Of a DNA stretch of 64,000 bases, positions 1-8,209 are shown one piece after another (the stretch's first letter is position 1; each line of letters opens with the position of its first letter). The notes below the pieces were generated by a model. That model had not been told where the DNA came from, did no database searches, and saw only the letters and a list, made by a program, of their open reading frames with translations. The position numbers were made by a program, and so were the translations under genes. Origin of the DNA: Novosphingopyxis baekryungensis DSM 16222 (GTDB lineage: Bacteria; Pseudomonadota; Alphaproteobacteria; Sphingomonadales; Sphingomonadaceae); the NCBI RefSeq assembly GCF_000420305.1, contig NZ_ATUR01000006.1:62001-126000 (forward strand). The letters are read 5' to 3'.

Positions 1-100
1 GGTCGAAGAAACCGCCGATCATATAATCCGCCTCGCGCGTGCCGCGGTGCCATGCGCGGAATTTGGTGCGGCGGATACGGGCGTCCCGGTCTAGGGCCAT
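1..100 (-). CDS. sdhE: Succinate dehydrogenase assembly factor 2 (SdhE), N-terminal part, cut by window edge
   Basis: Reading the minus strand from an ATG at 98-100 gives MALDRDARIRRTKFRAWHRG followed by TREADYMIGGFFD, running off the left edge. The RGTREAD stretch matches the RGxxE signature of SdhE (YgfY/Sdh5 family), which promotes covalent flavinylation of the succinate dehydrogenase flavoprotein in the cytoplasm. It is divergent from recG, an arrangement I know from sphingomonads. Only about 33 residues are visible, so completeness cannot be judged. Confidence 0.85.
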   Translation of the reverse strand, partial: MALDRDARIRRTKFRAWHRGTREADYMIGGFFD

Positions 101-176
101 GGCAAATGTCCAGTCAGTCAAGAAAGATGCCGGGTGCTGGCGAAGCGGCCCCCGGCGCGTTAGGGGACAGATAGTC

Positions 177-2228
177 ATGCGCCCCGATATTCTCAATCCA
201 CTGTTCGCAGAACTCACCAGCCTCAAGGGCATTGGTGCAGGTCTCGCCAAACCGCTGGCCCGGCTGAAGCTGGAGCGGGTGAAGGATCTGCTGTTTCATT
301 TTCCCAGCTATTTCGTCCATCGCCGCGCGGTGGATGGGCTGGATGATGCGCAGATTGGAGAAACGATCATCCTGTCCGTCGACGTGCTGGACCATCGCAG
401 TGGTGGCAGCGCGCGCAGTCCGCTTCGGATCCACGCGGTGGATGCGCGCGGCGATGTGGTCAGCCTGGTATTTTTCGGGCGCAACTCCGGGTGGGCCAAG
501 AAACAGCTTCCGGTGGGTGAGGCACGTCGGATCACCGGCAAACTCGAAGCCTATGGTCAAGAGCGGCAGATCATCCATCCTGAAGTCGTCGACGGCGATC
601 ACAGCGTGCCGATGGTGGAACCGGTTTATCCTCTGGCCGATGGTATCTCCAACCGGCGGATTGGCGATCTGGTGCGCCATGCCATGGAGCGCGCGCCTGC
701 GTTTCCGGAATGGATCGAGCCCAGCGTCAAAGCCAAGTTTGACTGGCCGGGCTGGCAGGAGGCTCTCATTGCCGCCCATCAGCCGGACGGCGCGGCGGGG
801 CAGGCGCGGTTGGCCTATGACGAGCTGTTTTCCAATCAGCTGGCGTATCTGCTGGTGCGTGCAGCCAGCGACAAGCGCCGCACCTTTCCGATCCATGGCG
901 ACGGACGGCTTGTTGACGCTCTGACGCTGCCATTTGCGCTGACCGGCGCACAAGCCCGTTCGATCAACGAGATCGAGGGCGATCTGCAGCAAGAGCGCCC
1001 GATGCTGCGTCTGCTGCAGGGCGATGTCGGATCGGGCAAGACGGCGGTGGCGTTGATGGCCATGCTGCGCGCAGTGGAGAGCGGGCGCCAGGCAGCTTTG
1101 CTGGCGCCAACCGAAATCCTGGCCCGCCAGCATCTGGCCTCCCTGCGAGAGCTGGCTGGATCATTGCCGGTGCAGATCGAAATCCTGACAGGCCGGGACA
1201 AGGGCAGGGTTCGCGAATCCACGCTGATGGCACTGGCCGACGGGTCGATCGACATTTTGATCGGCACGCACGCCATCTTTCAGGAGGCGGTGCGATACAA
1301 GGCCTTGGGGCTGATCGTGATCGACGAGCAGCACCGGTTCGGCGTCTCGCAGCGGCTGCTCCTTGCCAACAAGGCGGAGCGGCCACCGCACCTGCTGGCG
1401 ATGACCGCCACGCCCATCCCGCGCACCCTGACACTGGCCTTGTACGGCGAGATGGACGTTTCCGTGCTCGACGAGCTGCCGCCGGGGCGCACGCCGGTGG
1501 AAACGGTGGTCATATCGGACGAGAAACTGCCGGATATCGTGGCCGGGATCGGCCGCCATATCCAGGCCGGCGGGCAAGCCTATTGGGTGTGCCCGCTGGT
1601 CGAGGAAAACGATGCCAGCGATCTGGCCGCGGCGGAGGAGCGGGCCGCCATGCTCACCCTGCGCTTCGGCAACCGGGTCGGTCTGGTTCATGGCCGGATG
1701 AAGGGGCCGGAGAAAGATGCGGTCATGGAGCGCTTTTCATCCGGCGAGCTATCGCTGCTGGTGGCGACCACCGTTATCGAGGTGGGGGTCAATGTGCCCA
1801 ATGCGTCGCTCATGATCGTGGAGGGGGCGGATCGCTTTGGCCTGGCCCAGCTGCACCAGTTGCGCGGCCGGGTGGGGCGGGGCAGCGCCAAGTCCACCTG
1901 CGTGCTGCTGCGTGGCGGATCGCTGAGCGAGACGTCCCGGGCGCGGCTGGCGTTGATGCGCGAAACCAATGACGGCTTCCGCATCGCCGAAGAAGATCTT
2001 CGTCTGCGCGGTGCGGGCGAGCTGATGGGCACGCGGCAATCGGGCGAGGAGGGGTTCTCCGTCGCCAATGAAGAGCAGGTGCGCGAGCTGATCGGCTATG
2101 CGCGCGACGATGCGAGAATGCTGATCGAGCGTGACGGCGGACTGGAGGGTCCGCGCGGAGAAGCGGCACGCATCGCGCTGTATCTGTTTGAGCGGGACAG
2201 CGCCGTCAGGACGCTGCGATCCGGCTAG
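177..2228 (+). CDS. recG: ATP-dependent DNA helicase RecG
   Basis: 683 residues, the usual RecG length. RecG remodels stalled replication forks and branch-migrates Holliday junctions. The N-terminus carries the wedge/OB region (LTSLKGIGAGLAKPLARL, then an HFPSYFVHRR stretch). The helicase core has Walker A GDVGSGKT, a DEQHRFG box in place of DEAH, TATPIPRT, and the C-terminal QLRGRVGRG motif VI. I start at the ATG at 177 because TAGGGGAC lies just upstream and the protein then begins MRPDILNPLF; an in-frame ATG at 39 would add 46 unconserved residues. Its TAG stop lies in CTAG, which also provides the stop of the convergent PilZ gene. Confidence 0.96.
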   Translation: MRPDILNPLFAELTSLKGIGAGLAKPLARLKLERVKDLLFHFPSYFVHRRAVDGLDDAQIGETIILSVDVLDHRSGGSARSPLRIHAVDARGDVVSLVFFGRNSGWAKKQLPVGEARRITGKLEAYGQERQIIHPEVVDGDHSVPMVEPVYPLADGISNRRIGDLVRHAMERAPAFPEWIEPSVKAKFDWPGWQEALIAAHQPDGAAGQARLAYDELFSNQLAYLLVRAASDKRRTFPIHGDGRLVDALTLPFALTGAQARSINEIEGDLQQERPMLRLLQGDVGSGKTAVALMAMLRAVESGRQAALLAPTEILARQHLASLRELAGSLPVQIEILTGRDKGRVRESTLMALADGSIDILIGTHAIFQEAVRYKALGLIVIDEQHRFGVSQRLLLANKAERPPHLLAMTATPIPRTLTLALYGEMDVSVLDELPPGRTPVETVVISDEKLPDIVAGIGRHIQAGGQAYWVCPLVEENDASDLAAAEERAAMLTLRFGNRVGLVHGRMKGPEKDAVMERFSSGELSLLVATTVIEVGVNVPNASLMIVEGADRFGLAQLHQLRGRVGRGSAKSTCVLLRGGSLSETSRARLALMRETNDGFRIAEEDLRLRGAGELMGTRQSGEEGFSVANEEQVRELIGYARDDARMLIERDGGLEGPRGEAARIALYLFERDSAVRTLRSG

Positions 2229-2542
2229 GCGCGGTTCTGCAGTTCATCCAGCATGGCCAGGAAATCCGGCACACGAAGAAGCCGTTCCAGCTGCATGCCG
2301 GCCCGCTCATCCGCAACCCACACGCAATGTGCTTCGATCCGGCCGATCACGGGCAGACGCACGGTGACACGGTCACCGCGGGCAAGGTCACTGACATTGT
2401 CGATCATGATCCCGCTGGCCGAGACATTACAAATATGCGCGAACTGCTCCCCTCCGCTCGCACGCTCCATAATGGTCTTGAAATCGATGCGGTGTCTGGT
2501 CGCCTGGCGGGATTCAAAATTATCCAGGGCGCTGTTTGGCAT
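2225..2542 (-). CDS. PilZ-domain protein, probable cyclic-di-GMP receptor
   Basis: 105 residues that are almost entirely a PilZ domain. The RxxxR motif (RQATR, residues 12-16) and the D/NxSxxG motif (NVSASG, near residue 40) that bind cyclic-di-GMP in this family are both present. Single-domain PilZ proteins of this size are common in sphingomonads and usually act as adaptor-type receptors in motility, exopolysaccharide or cell-cycle control. No partner gene next to it shows which output it controls. It converges on recG with a 4-base overlap. Ligand binding is inferred from the motifs only. Confidence 0.85.
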   Translation of the reverse strand: MPNSALDNFESRQATRHRIDFKTIMERASGGEQFAHICNVSASGIMIDNVSDLARGDRVTVRLPVIGRIEAHCVWVADERAGMQLERLLRVPDFLAMLDELQNRA

Positions 2543-2656
2543 AAGGGCGGTACTCGCTAGAAAGGGTTCGTCAGCTTCTCGAAACCTGTAACGGCAGCCT
2601 GCCCGGCGCCTTAAGCGCTAATATGGATTATTTTTTCAAAAGAGGCGTAGCGCCCT

Positions 2657-3880
2657 TTAAGCCGCTATAATCAAACCATGTTTTTTCTTGCCGGCGGATA
2701 GCCGAACAGGCTCCTGCCCCGCACTGACGAGCAGTTGGGGATCCTCCACCGGCTCCCCGTCGAGACGGGCGCCGCCGCCGTCGATCAGTCGCCGCGCTTC
2801 TTTTTTGGAGGCAACCAGCCCAAGCTCGACATAGGCATCCAATATGTTGATTGGTTCGGATATCGCGATGCTGGGCAGATCGTCGCCAGCGCCGCCGCCT
2901 TCGAAGGTCTGCTGCGCCGTCTGGGCGGCGGCCTGCGCAGCCTCGGCACCATGCGCCATCGCGGTGGCGGCATCGGCCAGCTGCTTCTTGGCGTCGTTCA
3001 GGTCCGCGCCCTCCAGTGCCTCCAGCGTCTCGATCTGCGCCAGGGGCATATCGGTGAACAGGCGCAGGAAACGGCCGACATCGGCGTCCTGCGTGTTCCG
3101 CCAGAACTGCCAGTAATCATAGGGGCTGAGCATATCGGCGCGCAGCCATACCGCGCCATCGGCCGTCTTGCCCATCTTGCGCCCGTCCGCCGTGGTGATC
3201 AGCGGCGTGGTCAGGCCGAACAGCTGCGTCCCGTCGATCCGGCGGGTCAGCTCCATGCCGTTGACGATATTGCCCCACTGGTCCGATCCGCCCATCTGCA
3301 GGCGGCATCCATGCCGGCGCGACAGCTCCAGAAAGTCATAGGCCTGGAGGATCATATAGTTAAATTCGAGGAAGGTCAGCGGTTGCTCGCGTTCCAGCCG
3401 GAGCTTCACGCTGTCGAACGTCAGCATGCGGTTCACCGTGAAATGCGGCCCGACATCGCGCAGCAGTTCGATATAGCCGAGCTGGCTCAACCATTCGTCA
3501 TTGTTGATCATCACGGCATCGGTTGGCCCGTCGCCGAACGTCAGGAACTGCTCGAATATGGACCGGATCGAGGCGATGTTGGCATTGATCTGATCGTCCG
3601 ACAACATCTGCCGGCTTTCGTCCTTGCCCGACGGATCGCCGACCTTGGTGGTGCCGCCGCCCATGATCACGATCGGCTTGTGGCCCGCCTTCTGGAGCTG
3701 GCGGAGCATCATGATCGAAACCAGATGGCCGACATGGAGCGAGGGCCCGGTTGCATCGAAGCCGATATAACCCGGCACGACATCCTTGCTCGCAAGGCTG
3801 TCGAGCCCTTCGGCGTCGGTCAGCTGGTGGATATAGCCGCGCTCGTCGAGCGTGCGAAGGAGATCGGATGAGTAGGTCAT
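2657..3880 (-). CDS. tyrS: Tyrosyl-tRNA synthetase
   Basis: 407 residues, normal for bacterial TyrRS. It charges tRNA-Tyr. The class I signatures are visible: the HIGH-type motif as HVGH at about residues 49-52 (FDATGPSLHVGHL) and the KMSKS-type motif as KMGKT at about 235-239. Tyrosine-pocket elements are present as well (YMILQAYDFLEL, GGSDQWGNI). The C-terminus holds an S4 RNA-binding domain (KKEARRLIDGGGARLDGE). I start at the ATG at 3878-3880 (MTYSSDLLRTL) rather than 12 codons upstream, because the family begins near there; the ribosome-binding site is weak. It is divergent from the DOMON-like gene. Confidence 0.96.
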   Translation of the reverse strand: MTYSSDLLRTLDERGYIHQLTDAEGLDSLASKDVVPGYIGFDATGPSLHVGHLVSIMMLRQLQKAGHKPIVIMGGGTTKVGDPSGKDESRQMLSDDQINANIASIRSIFEQFLTFGDGPTDAVMINNDEWLSQLGYIELLRDVGPHFTVNRMLTFDSVKLRLEREQPLTFLEFNYMILQAYDFLELSRRHGCRLQMGGSDQWGNIVNGMELTRRIDGTQLFGLTTPLITTADGRKMGKTADGAVWLRADMLSPYDYWQFWRNTQDADVGRFLRLFTDMPLAQIETLEALEGADLNDAKKQLADAATAMAHGAEAAQAAAQTAQQTFEGGGAGDDLPSIAISEPINILDAYVELGLVASKKEARRLIDGGGARLDGEPVEDPQLLVSAGQEPVRLSAGKKKHGLIIAA

Positions 3881-4144
3881 GGGTTTCCGGTTACAGGCAG
3901 TGGGCGGCGGGGCCAAGAGCGGATCGTATAGGCGGCTATCGAAGGATTGTTGCGCAAAGTTGACAAAGTGAGCGCGAGGGCATTGCGCAGCTGGCTTAGA
4001 AAATTTCCTACATCGGTGAGCGGTAGCCTATGGCCAATGGGTCAGGCAAAGTCCTATATTTCAAGATTATTTTTCAGCTGGGTTGCCGGGTCGGACAAAA
4101 GAAAAACGGTCCTTCGACCAGTGCAGAACCAAAGGGGGTGGACG

Positions 4145-4717
4145 ATGAGTGATGAAAAACGCGCCGCCGAAGCCGCGGCTTCCAAGTCTCTCCACTTGCG
4201 GCGTCATCCCACCACCCCGGCACCGCCGATCGGATCGCTAGCGGTGTCCCTTCAACGCCAGCCCGGGCACCGGCTCCGTCTGCGCTATCGTCTCGACATG
4301 GCTCTGGAACATGTGACATGGCCCGGTCCCGCCGAACCGGACCGCACCGACAATCTCTGGCAGAGCACCTGCTGCGAGCTGTTTCTGCGCCGCCCGGGCG
4401 CGGATGCCTATGCCGAGTGCAATTTCTCTCCCTCCAGCCAATGGGCCGCCTACCGCTTCGACGATGTGCGCACGGGCATGGCCATGCTGGAGATGGCTCC
4501 GCCGCACATCGCGCTGGACACCGGCGAGCGCCATGTCGCGCTGGAGGCGATCGTCACGCTCCCGCACGAATGGCAGGACAGCGCGCTGGATATTGCCCTT
4601 AGCGCCGTGATCGAAACCACCGGGCCGGTGAAAAGCTATTGGGCTTTGGCGCATCCTGCCGATAGACCGGATTTTCACCATCCCGGTAGTTTCACGCTCA
4701 GGTTACCCACGCCATGA
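4145..4717 (+). CDS. DOMON-like domain protein
   Basis: 190 residues starting MSDEKRAAEAAA, with AAAGGGGG about 10 bases upstream. The sequence (LRYRLDMALEHVTWPG, LWQSTCCELFLRRPG, YAECNFSPSSQWAAYRFDDYR-like region) fits the DOMON-like beta-sandwich family found in proteobacteria, whose relatives bind heme or sugars. No secretion signal is visible. It overlaps the following DUF1343 gene by 4 bases (ATGA), so the two are translationally coupled and may work together in cell-wall sugar metabolism; that link is inference from the operon. The 263-base gap before it contains a TTGACA at 3959-3964, but I see no convincing -10 box. Confidence 0.7.
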   Translation: MSDEKRAAEAAASKSLHLRRHPTTPAPPIGSLAVSLQRQPGHRLRLRYRLDMALEHVTWPGPAEPDRTDNLWQSTCCELFLRRPGADAYAECNFSPSSQWAAYRFDDVRTGMAMLEMAPPHIALDTGERHVALEAIVTLPHEWQDSALDIALSAVIETTGPVKSYWALAHPADRPDFHHPGSFTLRLPTP

Positions 4718-5934
4718 CCCAGTCCCCCGTTCACTTCGGCATCGATCGCCTGCTGTCCGAGCCCGATCTGCGCGCACCGCTGAAAGGCAAGCGGGTGGCG
4801 TTAGTGGCGCACCCGGCGTCGGTCACGGCGGACCTTACCCATTCGCTCGACGCGCTGATGGCGTGCGAGGATATCGACATCACCGCCGCCTTCGGCCCGC
4901 AGCATGGGCTGAAAGGCGACAAGCAGGACAATATGGTGGAGACGCCGGACGAGACCGATCGCGTCCATGGCATTCCGGTCTTCAGCCTGTATGGCGATGT
5001 GCGCCGCCCGACGGGCCAATCGATGGGCACGTTCGATGTCGTGTTGATCGATCTGCAGGATCTGGGTTGCCGCATCTACACCTTCGTCACGACCCTGCTT
5101 TATATGCTGGAAGCGGCGGCAGAGCATGGCAAGACCGTCTGGGTGCTGGACCGGCCCAATCCGGCGGGCCGCCCCGTCGAGGGGCTGACGCTGCGCGCGG
5201 GCTATGAAAGTTTCGTGGGCGCGGGGCCGATGCCGATGCGCCATGGCATGACGCTGGGCGAGATGGGCCACTGGTTCATCGACCATTACGGCCTCGACGT
5301 GGACTATCGCGTGATCGACATGAAAGGCTGGTCGCCGGACGCTGCGCCGGGCTTCGGCTGGCCGGACAGCCGCATCTGGATCAACCCCAGCCCCAATGCC
5401 GCCAATCTGTCCATGGCGCGCAGCTACGCCGGCACGGTGATGCTGGAAGGGGCAAGCCTGAGCGAGGGCAGGGGCACCACCCGGCCGCTGGAACTGTTCG
5501 GCGCACCGGATATCGATGCCCGCGCGGTGATGAACGTGATGCGGGAACTGGCCCCGGAATGGCTGGAAGGTTGCGCCTTGCGCGAAATCTGGTTCGAGCC
5601 GACCTTTCACAAACATGCCGGCAGGCTTTGCCATGGCGTGCACATCCACCCCGAAGGCGGCTTTTACGACCATGACGCTTTTCGCCCATGGCGGCTGCAG
5701 GCGCTGGCGTTCAAGGCGATCCGGCGGCTTTACCCGGACTATGCGCTGTGGCGCGGCGAAGATTTCAAATATGAATATACCGAGTGCCATTTGGCGATCG
5801 ACATCATCAATGGCGGCCCGGCCCTGCGCGAATGGGTGGACAATGCACAAGCCACCCCGAACGATCTGGACGCCATGGTGCACGGTGACGAGACATCCTG
5901 GCGCAAGGATCGGGAGCGCTTTCTTCTCTATTAG
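4714..5934 (+). CDS. DUF1343 protein, NamZ-type exo-beta-N-acetylmuramidase family
   Basis: 406 residues covering a whole DUF1343 domain. The opening FGIDRLLSEPDL and GKRVALVAHPASVT, the FGPQHGLKGDKQDNM region, the DVVLIDLQDLGCRIYTF region and PNPAGRPVEGL are characteristic. The characterised member, Bacillus NamZ, removes terminal MurNAc from peptidoglycan fragments, so a role in peptidoglycan recycling is likely. I see no signal peptide, so it may act in the cytoplasm here. It is coupled to the upstream DOMON-like gene by a 4-base overlap. The family assignment is strong; the substrate in this organism is inferred. Confidence 0.85.
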   Translation: MTQSPVHFGIDRLLSEPDLRAPLKGKRVALVAHPASVTADLTHSLDALMACEDIDITAAFGPQHGLKGDKQDNMVETPDETDRVHGIPVFSLYGDVRRPTGQSMGTFDVVLIDLQDLGCRIYTFVTTLLYMLEAAAEHGKTVWVLDRPNPAGRPVEGLTLRAGYESFVGAGPMPMRHGMTLGEMGHWFIDHYGLDVDYRVIDMKGWSPDAAPGFGWPDSRIWINPSPNAANLSMARSYAGTVMLEGASLSEGRGTTRPLELFGAPDIDARAVMNVMRELAPEWLEGCALREIWFEPTFHKHAGRLCHGVHIHPEGGFYDHDAFRPWRLQALAFKAIRRLYPDYALWRGEDFKYEYTECHLAIDIINGGPALREWVDNAQATPNDLDAMVHGDETSWRKDRERFLLY

Positions 5935-6140
5935 AATGAAACGTCTCTTTCCAGGACAAGGCGTTAAGAACAGGGGGTTTTTCTTGTTGGAATGAGCGGC
6001 TTTGCGGTGCGCTATCGCGCCGTGAAACGGACAGCCGCAAAATGTTCGCTGCGCATCTCCTCCCATGCGGAACTGGCAGGCTTTTCCGGCATTTTGCAAT
6101 TTGCCGTGCAACCGTGCCCGTGCCGTCGATGGAGGAATGA

Positions 6141-6839
6141 ATGACCAACACTTTTCTACCGCTCATGATCGGTTTTGTGATCATGTCGCTTGGTTCTCTC
6201 CTGATCTATATGCACGGTTCGAAGCATCCGGAAATACGACATCACACCCATTTCCACGCGGTGGTGCCGTTCATTGCCGCCACATCCTATCTGGCCATGA
6301 CCTTGGGCCTGGGCGTCACGGCTGTGGATGGCGAAACGCTGTATCTGCCACGCTATGTCGACTGGACGTTCACCACGCCCATTCTGCTGGTCGGCCTCAC
6401 GCTGACGGGGCTGCACGAGCATCACCGCCATTCGTCCTATATTCTGCCGATCGTGGTGCTCGACGTGCTCATGATCGTGACCGGGCTGTTTTCTGCCCTG
6501 GCCGACAATGCGGCCGAACGCTGGATCTGGTATGCGTGGTCCTGCGTCGCCTTTGCCGGCGTGCTCTATCTGCTGTGGGTGCCGGTGCGCGCCATCAGTG
6601 ATGAAATGGGCGGACAGATGGAGACCGTCTATCGCAAGAACCTGCTGTTCCTGACGGTGGTGTGGTTCTTCTACCCCATTGTTTTCCTGCTTGGGCCCCA
6701 GGGTGTCGGCATCATCGACAATGTCGCGGATGTATGGCTGATCCTGGTGCTCGATGTCATTGCCAAGGTGGTCTACGGGTTCCTTTCGGCATCGCGGTTC
6801 AAGACGGTGCCCCGGGACGAATTCCCCAAAATGGCCTGA
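6141..6839 (+). CDS. Microbial (type 1) rhodopsin with DTG motif, probable light-driven proton pump
   Basis: 232 residues with seven hydrophobic helices. Helix C reads RYVDWTFTTPILLVGL: R71, the D74 proton acceptor, T78, and G85 at the place of the bacteriorhodopsin proton donor D96, giving motif DTG. Helix G has LDVIAKVVYGF with K209 as the retinal Schiff-base lysine and D205 as the second counter-ion. Helix B has HTHFHAVVPF, placing H39 where bacteriorhodopsin has T46. A proteobacterial group of outward proton pumps with Gly at the donor site and a helix-B His is known, and this fits it. The ribosome-binding site GGAGGA lies 5 bases before the ATG. No carotenoid-cleavage gene for retinal is in the window. 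A strong terminator follows. Confidence 0.93.
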   Translation: MTNTFLPLMIGFVIMSLGSLLIYMHGSKHPEIRHHTHFHAVVPFIAATSYLAMTLGLGVTAVDGETLYLPRYVDWTFTTPILLVGLTLTGLHEHHRHSSYILPIVVLDVLMIVTGLFSALADNAAERWIWYAWSCVAFAGVLYLLWVPVRAISDEMGGQMETVYRKNLLFLTVVWFFYPIVFLLGPQGVGIIDNVADVWLILVLDVIAKVVYGFLSASRFKTVPRDEFPKMA

Positions 6840-6860
6840 ACCATTCAGAAGATTGCATCA

Positions 6861-6894
6861 GGGACGCCGGGCATTCGCTCCGGCGTCCCTTTTT
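6861..6894 (+). terminator. Rho-independent terminator after the rhodopsin gene
   Basis: A perfect 10-bp stem GGGACGCCGG/CCGGCGTCCC with a 9-base loop is followed by TTTTT. It lies 22 bases after the rhodopsin stop and just before the end of the convergent VWA gene, so the rhodopsin appears to end its transcript here. Confidence 0.9.
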
Positions 6895-6897
6895 GCA

Positions 6898-8082
6898 TCA
6901 GTGCCCCTGTTTGCGGCTCAGCTCGCGCATCGCCTGATCGAGGCCGTCGAGCGTGAGCGCATACATGCGGTCATCGATCAGCTCGCGGATGATGCGCACG
7001 CTTTGGGAATAGCCCCACTGCTTCTCCGGCACCGGGTTGATCCAGGCGGTGGCCGGATAGGTATTGGTCAGCCGGTTGAGCCAGACCGCGCCCGCCTCTT
7101 CGTTGAAATGCTCCACGCTGCCGCCGGGATGGCTGATCTCATAGGGGCTCATCGAGGCATCGCCGACGATGATGACCTTATAGTCATGGCCGAATTTGTG
7201 CAGGATGTCCCACATCGGCGTGCGTTCGGCAAAACGCCGGCGATTGTCCTTCCAGACGCCCTCGTAAATGCAGTTGTGGAAGTAGAAGAATTCCAGATTC
7301 TTGAACTCGCTGGTGGCCGCGCTGAACAGCTCCTCGGTCAGCTTGACGAACGGGTCCATCGATCCGCCCACATCCAGAAACAGCAGCAGCTTCACCGCGT
7401 TGCGCTTTTCCGGCCGCATCTTGATGTCGAGCCAGCCCTGCTTGGCCGTGCCCGAAATCGTGGCATCGATATCCAGCTCGTCGGCGGCACCTTCGCGCGC
7501 GAAGCGCCGCAGACGGCGCAGCGCCACCTTGATGTTGCGGGTGCCCAGTTCGCGCGTGTTGTCCAGGTTCTTGAACTCGCGCTTGTCCCAGACCTTGACC
7601 GCTTTCTTGTGCTTGCTTTCCCCGCCGATACGCACGCCTTCGGGGTTGTAGCCGGAATTGCCATAGGGGGAGGTGCCGCCGGTGCCGACCCATTTATTGC
7701 CGCCCTGATGGCGCTTTTCCTGCTCGGCAAGCCGCTCCTTCAGGGTTTCCATCAGCTCGTCCCAGTCGCCGATCTTTTCGATCGCGGCCATTTCTTCCTC
7801 GCTGAGATATTTTTCGGCGACCGCCTTCAGCCAGTCCAGCGGAATGTCCTGCTGTTCGGTGCCATAGCTGGTCTCCAGTCCCTTGAAGACCTTGGAGAAG
7901 ACCTGATCGAACCGGTCCAGCTTGCCCTCGTCCTTCACCAGCGTGGCGCGGGCGAGAAAGTAGAACTCCTCCGGCCGGCGATCGATCACATCCCGGTCCA
8001 GCGCCTCCAGCAACATAAGATGCTCCTTAAGCGTTACCCCGATCCCGGCGCTGCGCAGTTCGTCCATGAAAGAATAGAACAT
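6898..8082 (-). CDS. VWA-domain protein, CoxE-like, partner of MoxR ATPase
   Basis: 394 residues. The C-terminal half is a von Willebrand A domain: LLLFLDVGGSMDPF supplies the MIDAS DxGxS residues D237 and S241. The N-terminal part is helical (KEHLMLLEALDRDVI). It is followed by a Gly-rich linker (GGTSPYGNSGYNPEG) typical of CoxE-like VWA proteins. Such proteins work with MoxR-type AAA+ ATPases as chaperones that insert metals or mature enzyme complexes. The MoxR gene lies 1.6 kb away on the same strand but is separated by a chemoreceptor gene on the other strand. The client protein is unknown. Confidence 0.85.
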   Translation of the reverse strand: MFYSFMDELRSAGIGVTLKEHLMLLEALDRDVIDRRPEEFYFLARATLVKDEGKLDRFDQVFSKVFKGLETSYGTEQQDIPLDWLKAVAEKYLSEEEMAAIEKIGDWDELMETLKERLAEQEKRHQGGNKWVGTGGTSPYGNSGYNPEGVRIGGESKHKKAVKVWDKREFKNLDNTRELGTRNIKVALRRLRRFAREGAADELDIDATISGTAKQGWLDIKMRPEKRNAVKLLLFLDVGGSMDPFVKLTEELFSAATSEFKNLEFFYFHNCIYEGVWKDNRRRFAERTPMWDILHKFGHDYKVIIVGDASMSPYEISHPGGSVEHFNEEAGAVWLNRLTNTYPATAWINPVPEKQWGYSQSVRIIRELIDDRMYALTLDGLDQAMRELSRKQGH

Positions 8083-8141
8083 CGGCTACTTTCTGTCTGC
8101 GTGATCGCCCGGCATTGCGTGGCCAGGCCCGATAAGGCGCG

Positions 8142-8159
8142 GCACCGTTTACACGGTGC
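8142..8159. promoter_or_regulatory. Perfect hairpin/palindrome before the chemoreceptor gene
   Basis: GCACCGT, loop TTAC, ACGGTGC form a perfect 7-bp inverted repeat 50 bases before the GTG start of the chemoreceptor, in the divergent gap with the VWA gene. It could be an operator or a short leader hairpin. There is no T-tract, so it is unlikely to be a terminator. Confidence 0.4.
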
Positions 8160-8209
8160 TAACCATCGCGGGTCTATCACGCTGAGCGCTAACCGAAGGA
8201 TCAGTATCA

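Noticed and set aside
6141-6839. Sodium- or chloride-pumping rhodopsin
   Set aside because: The helix C motif is DTG with an Asp acceptor, not NDQ (sodium) or TSA/NTQ (chloride).
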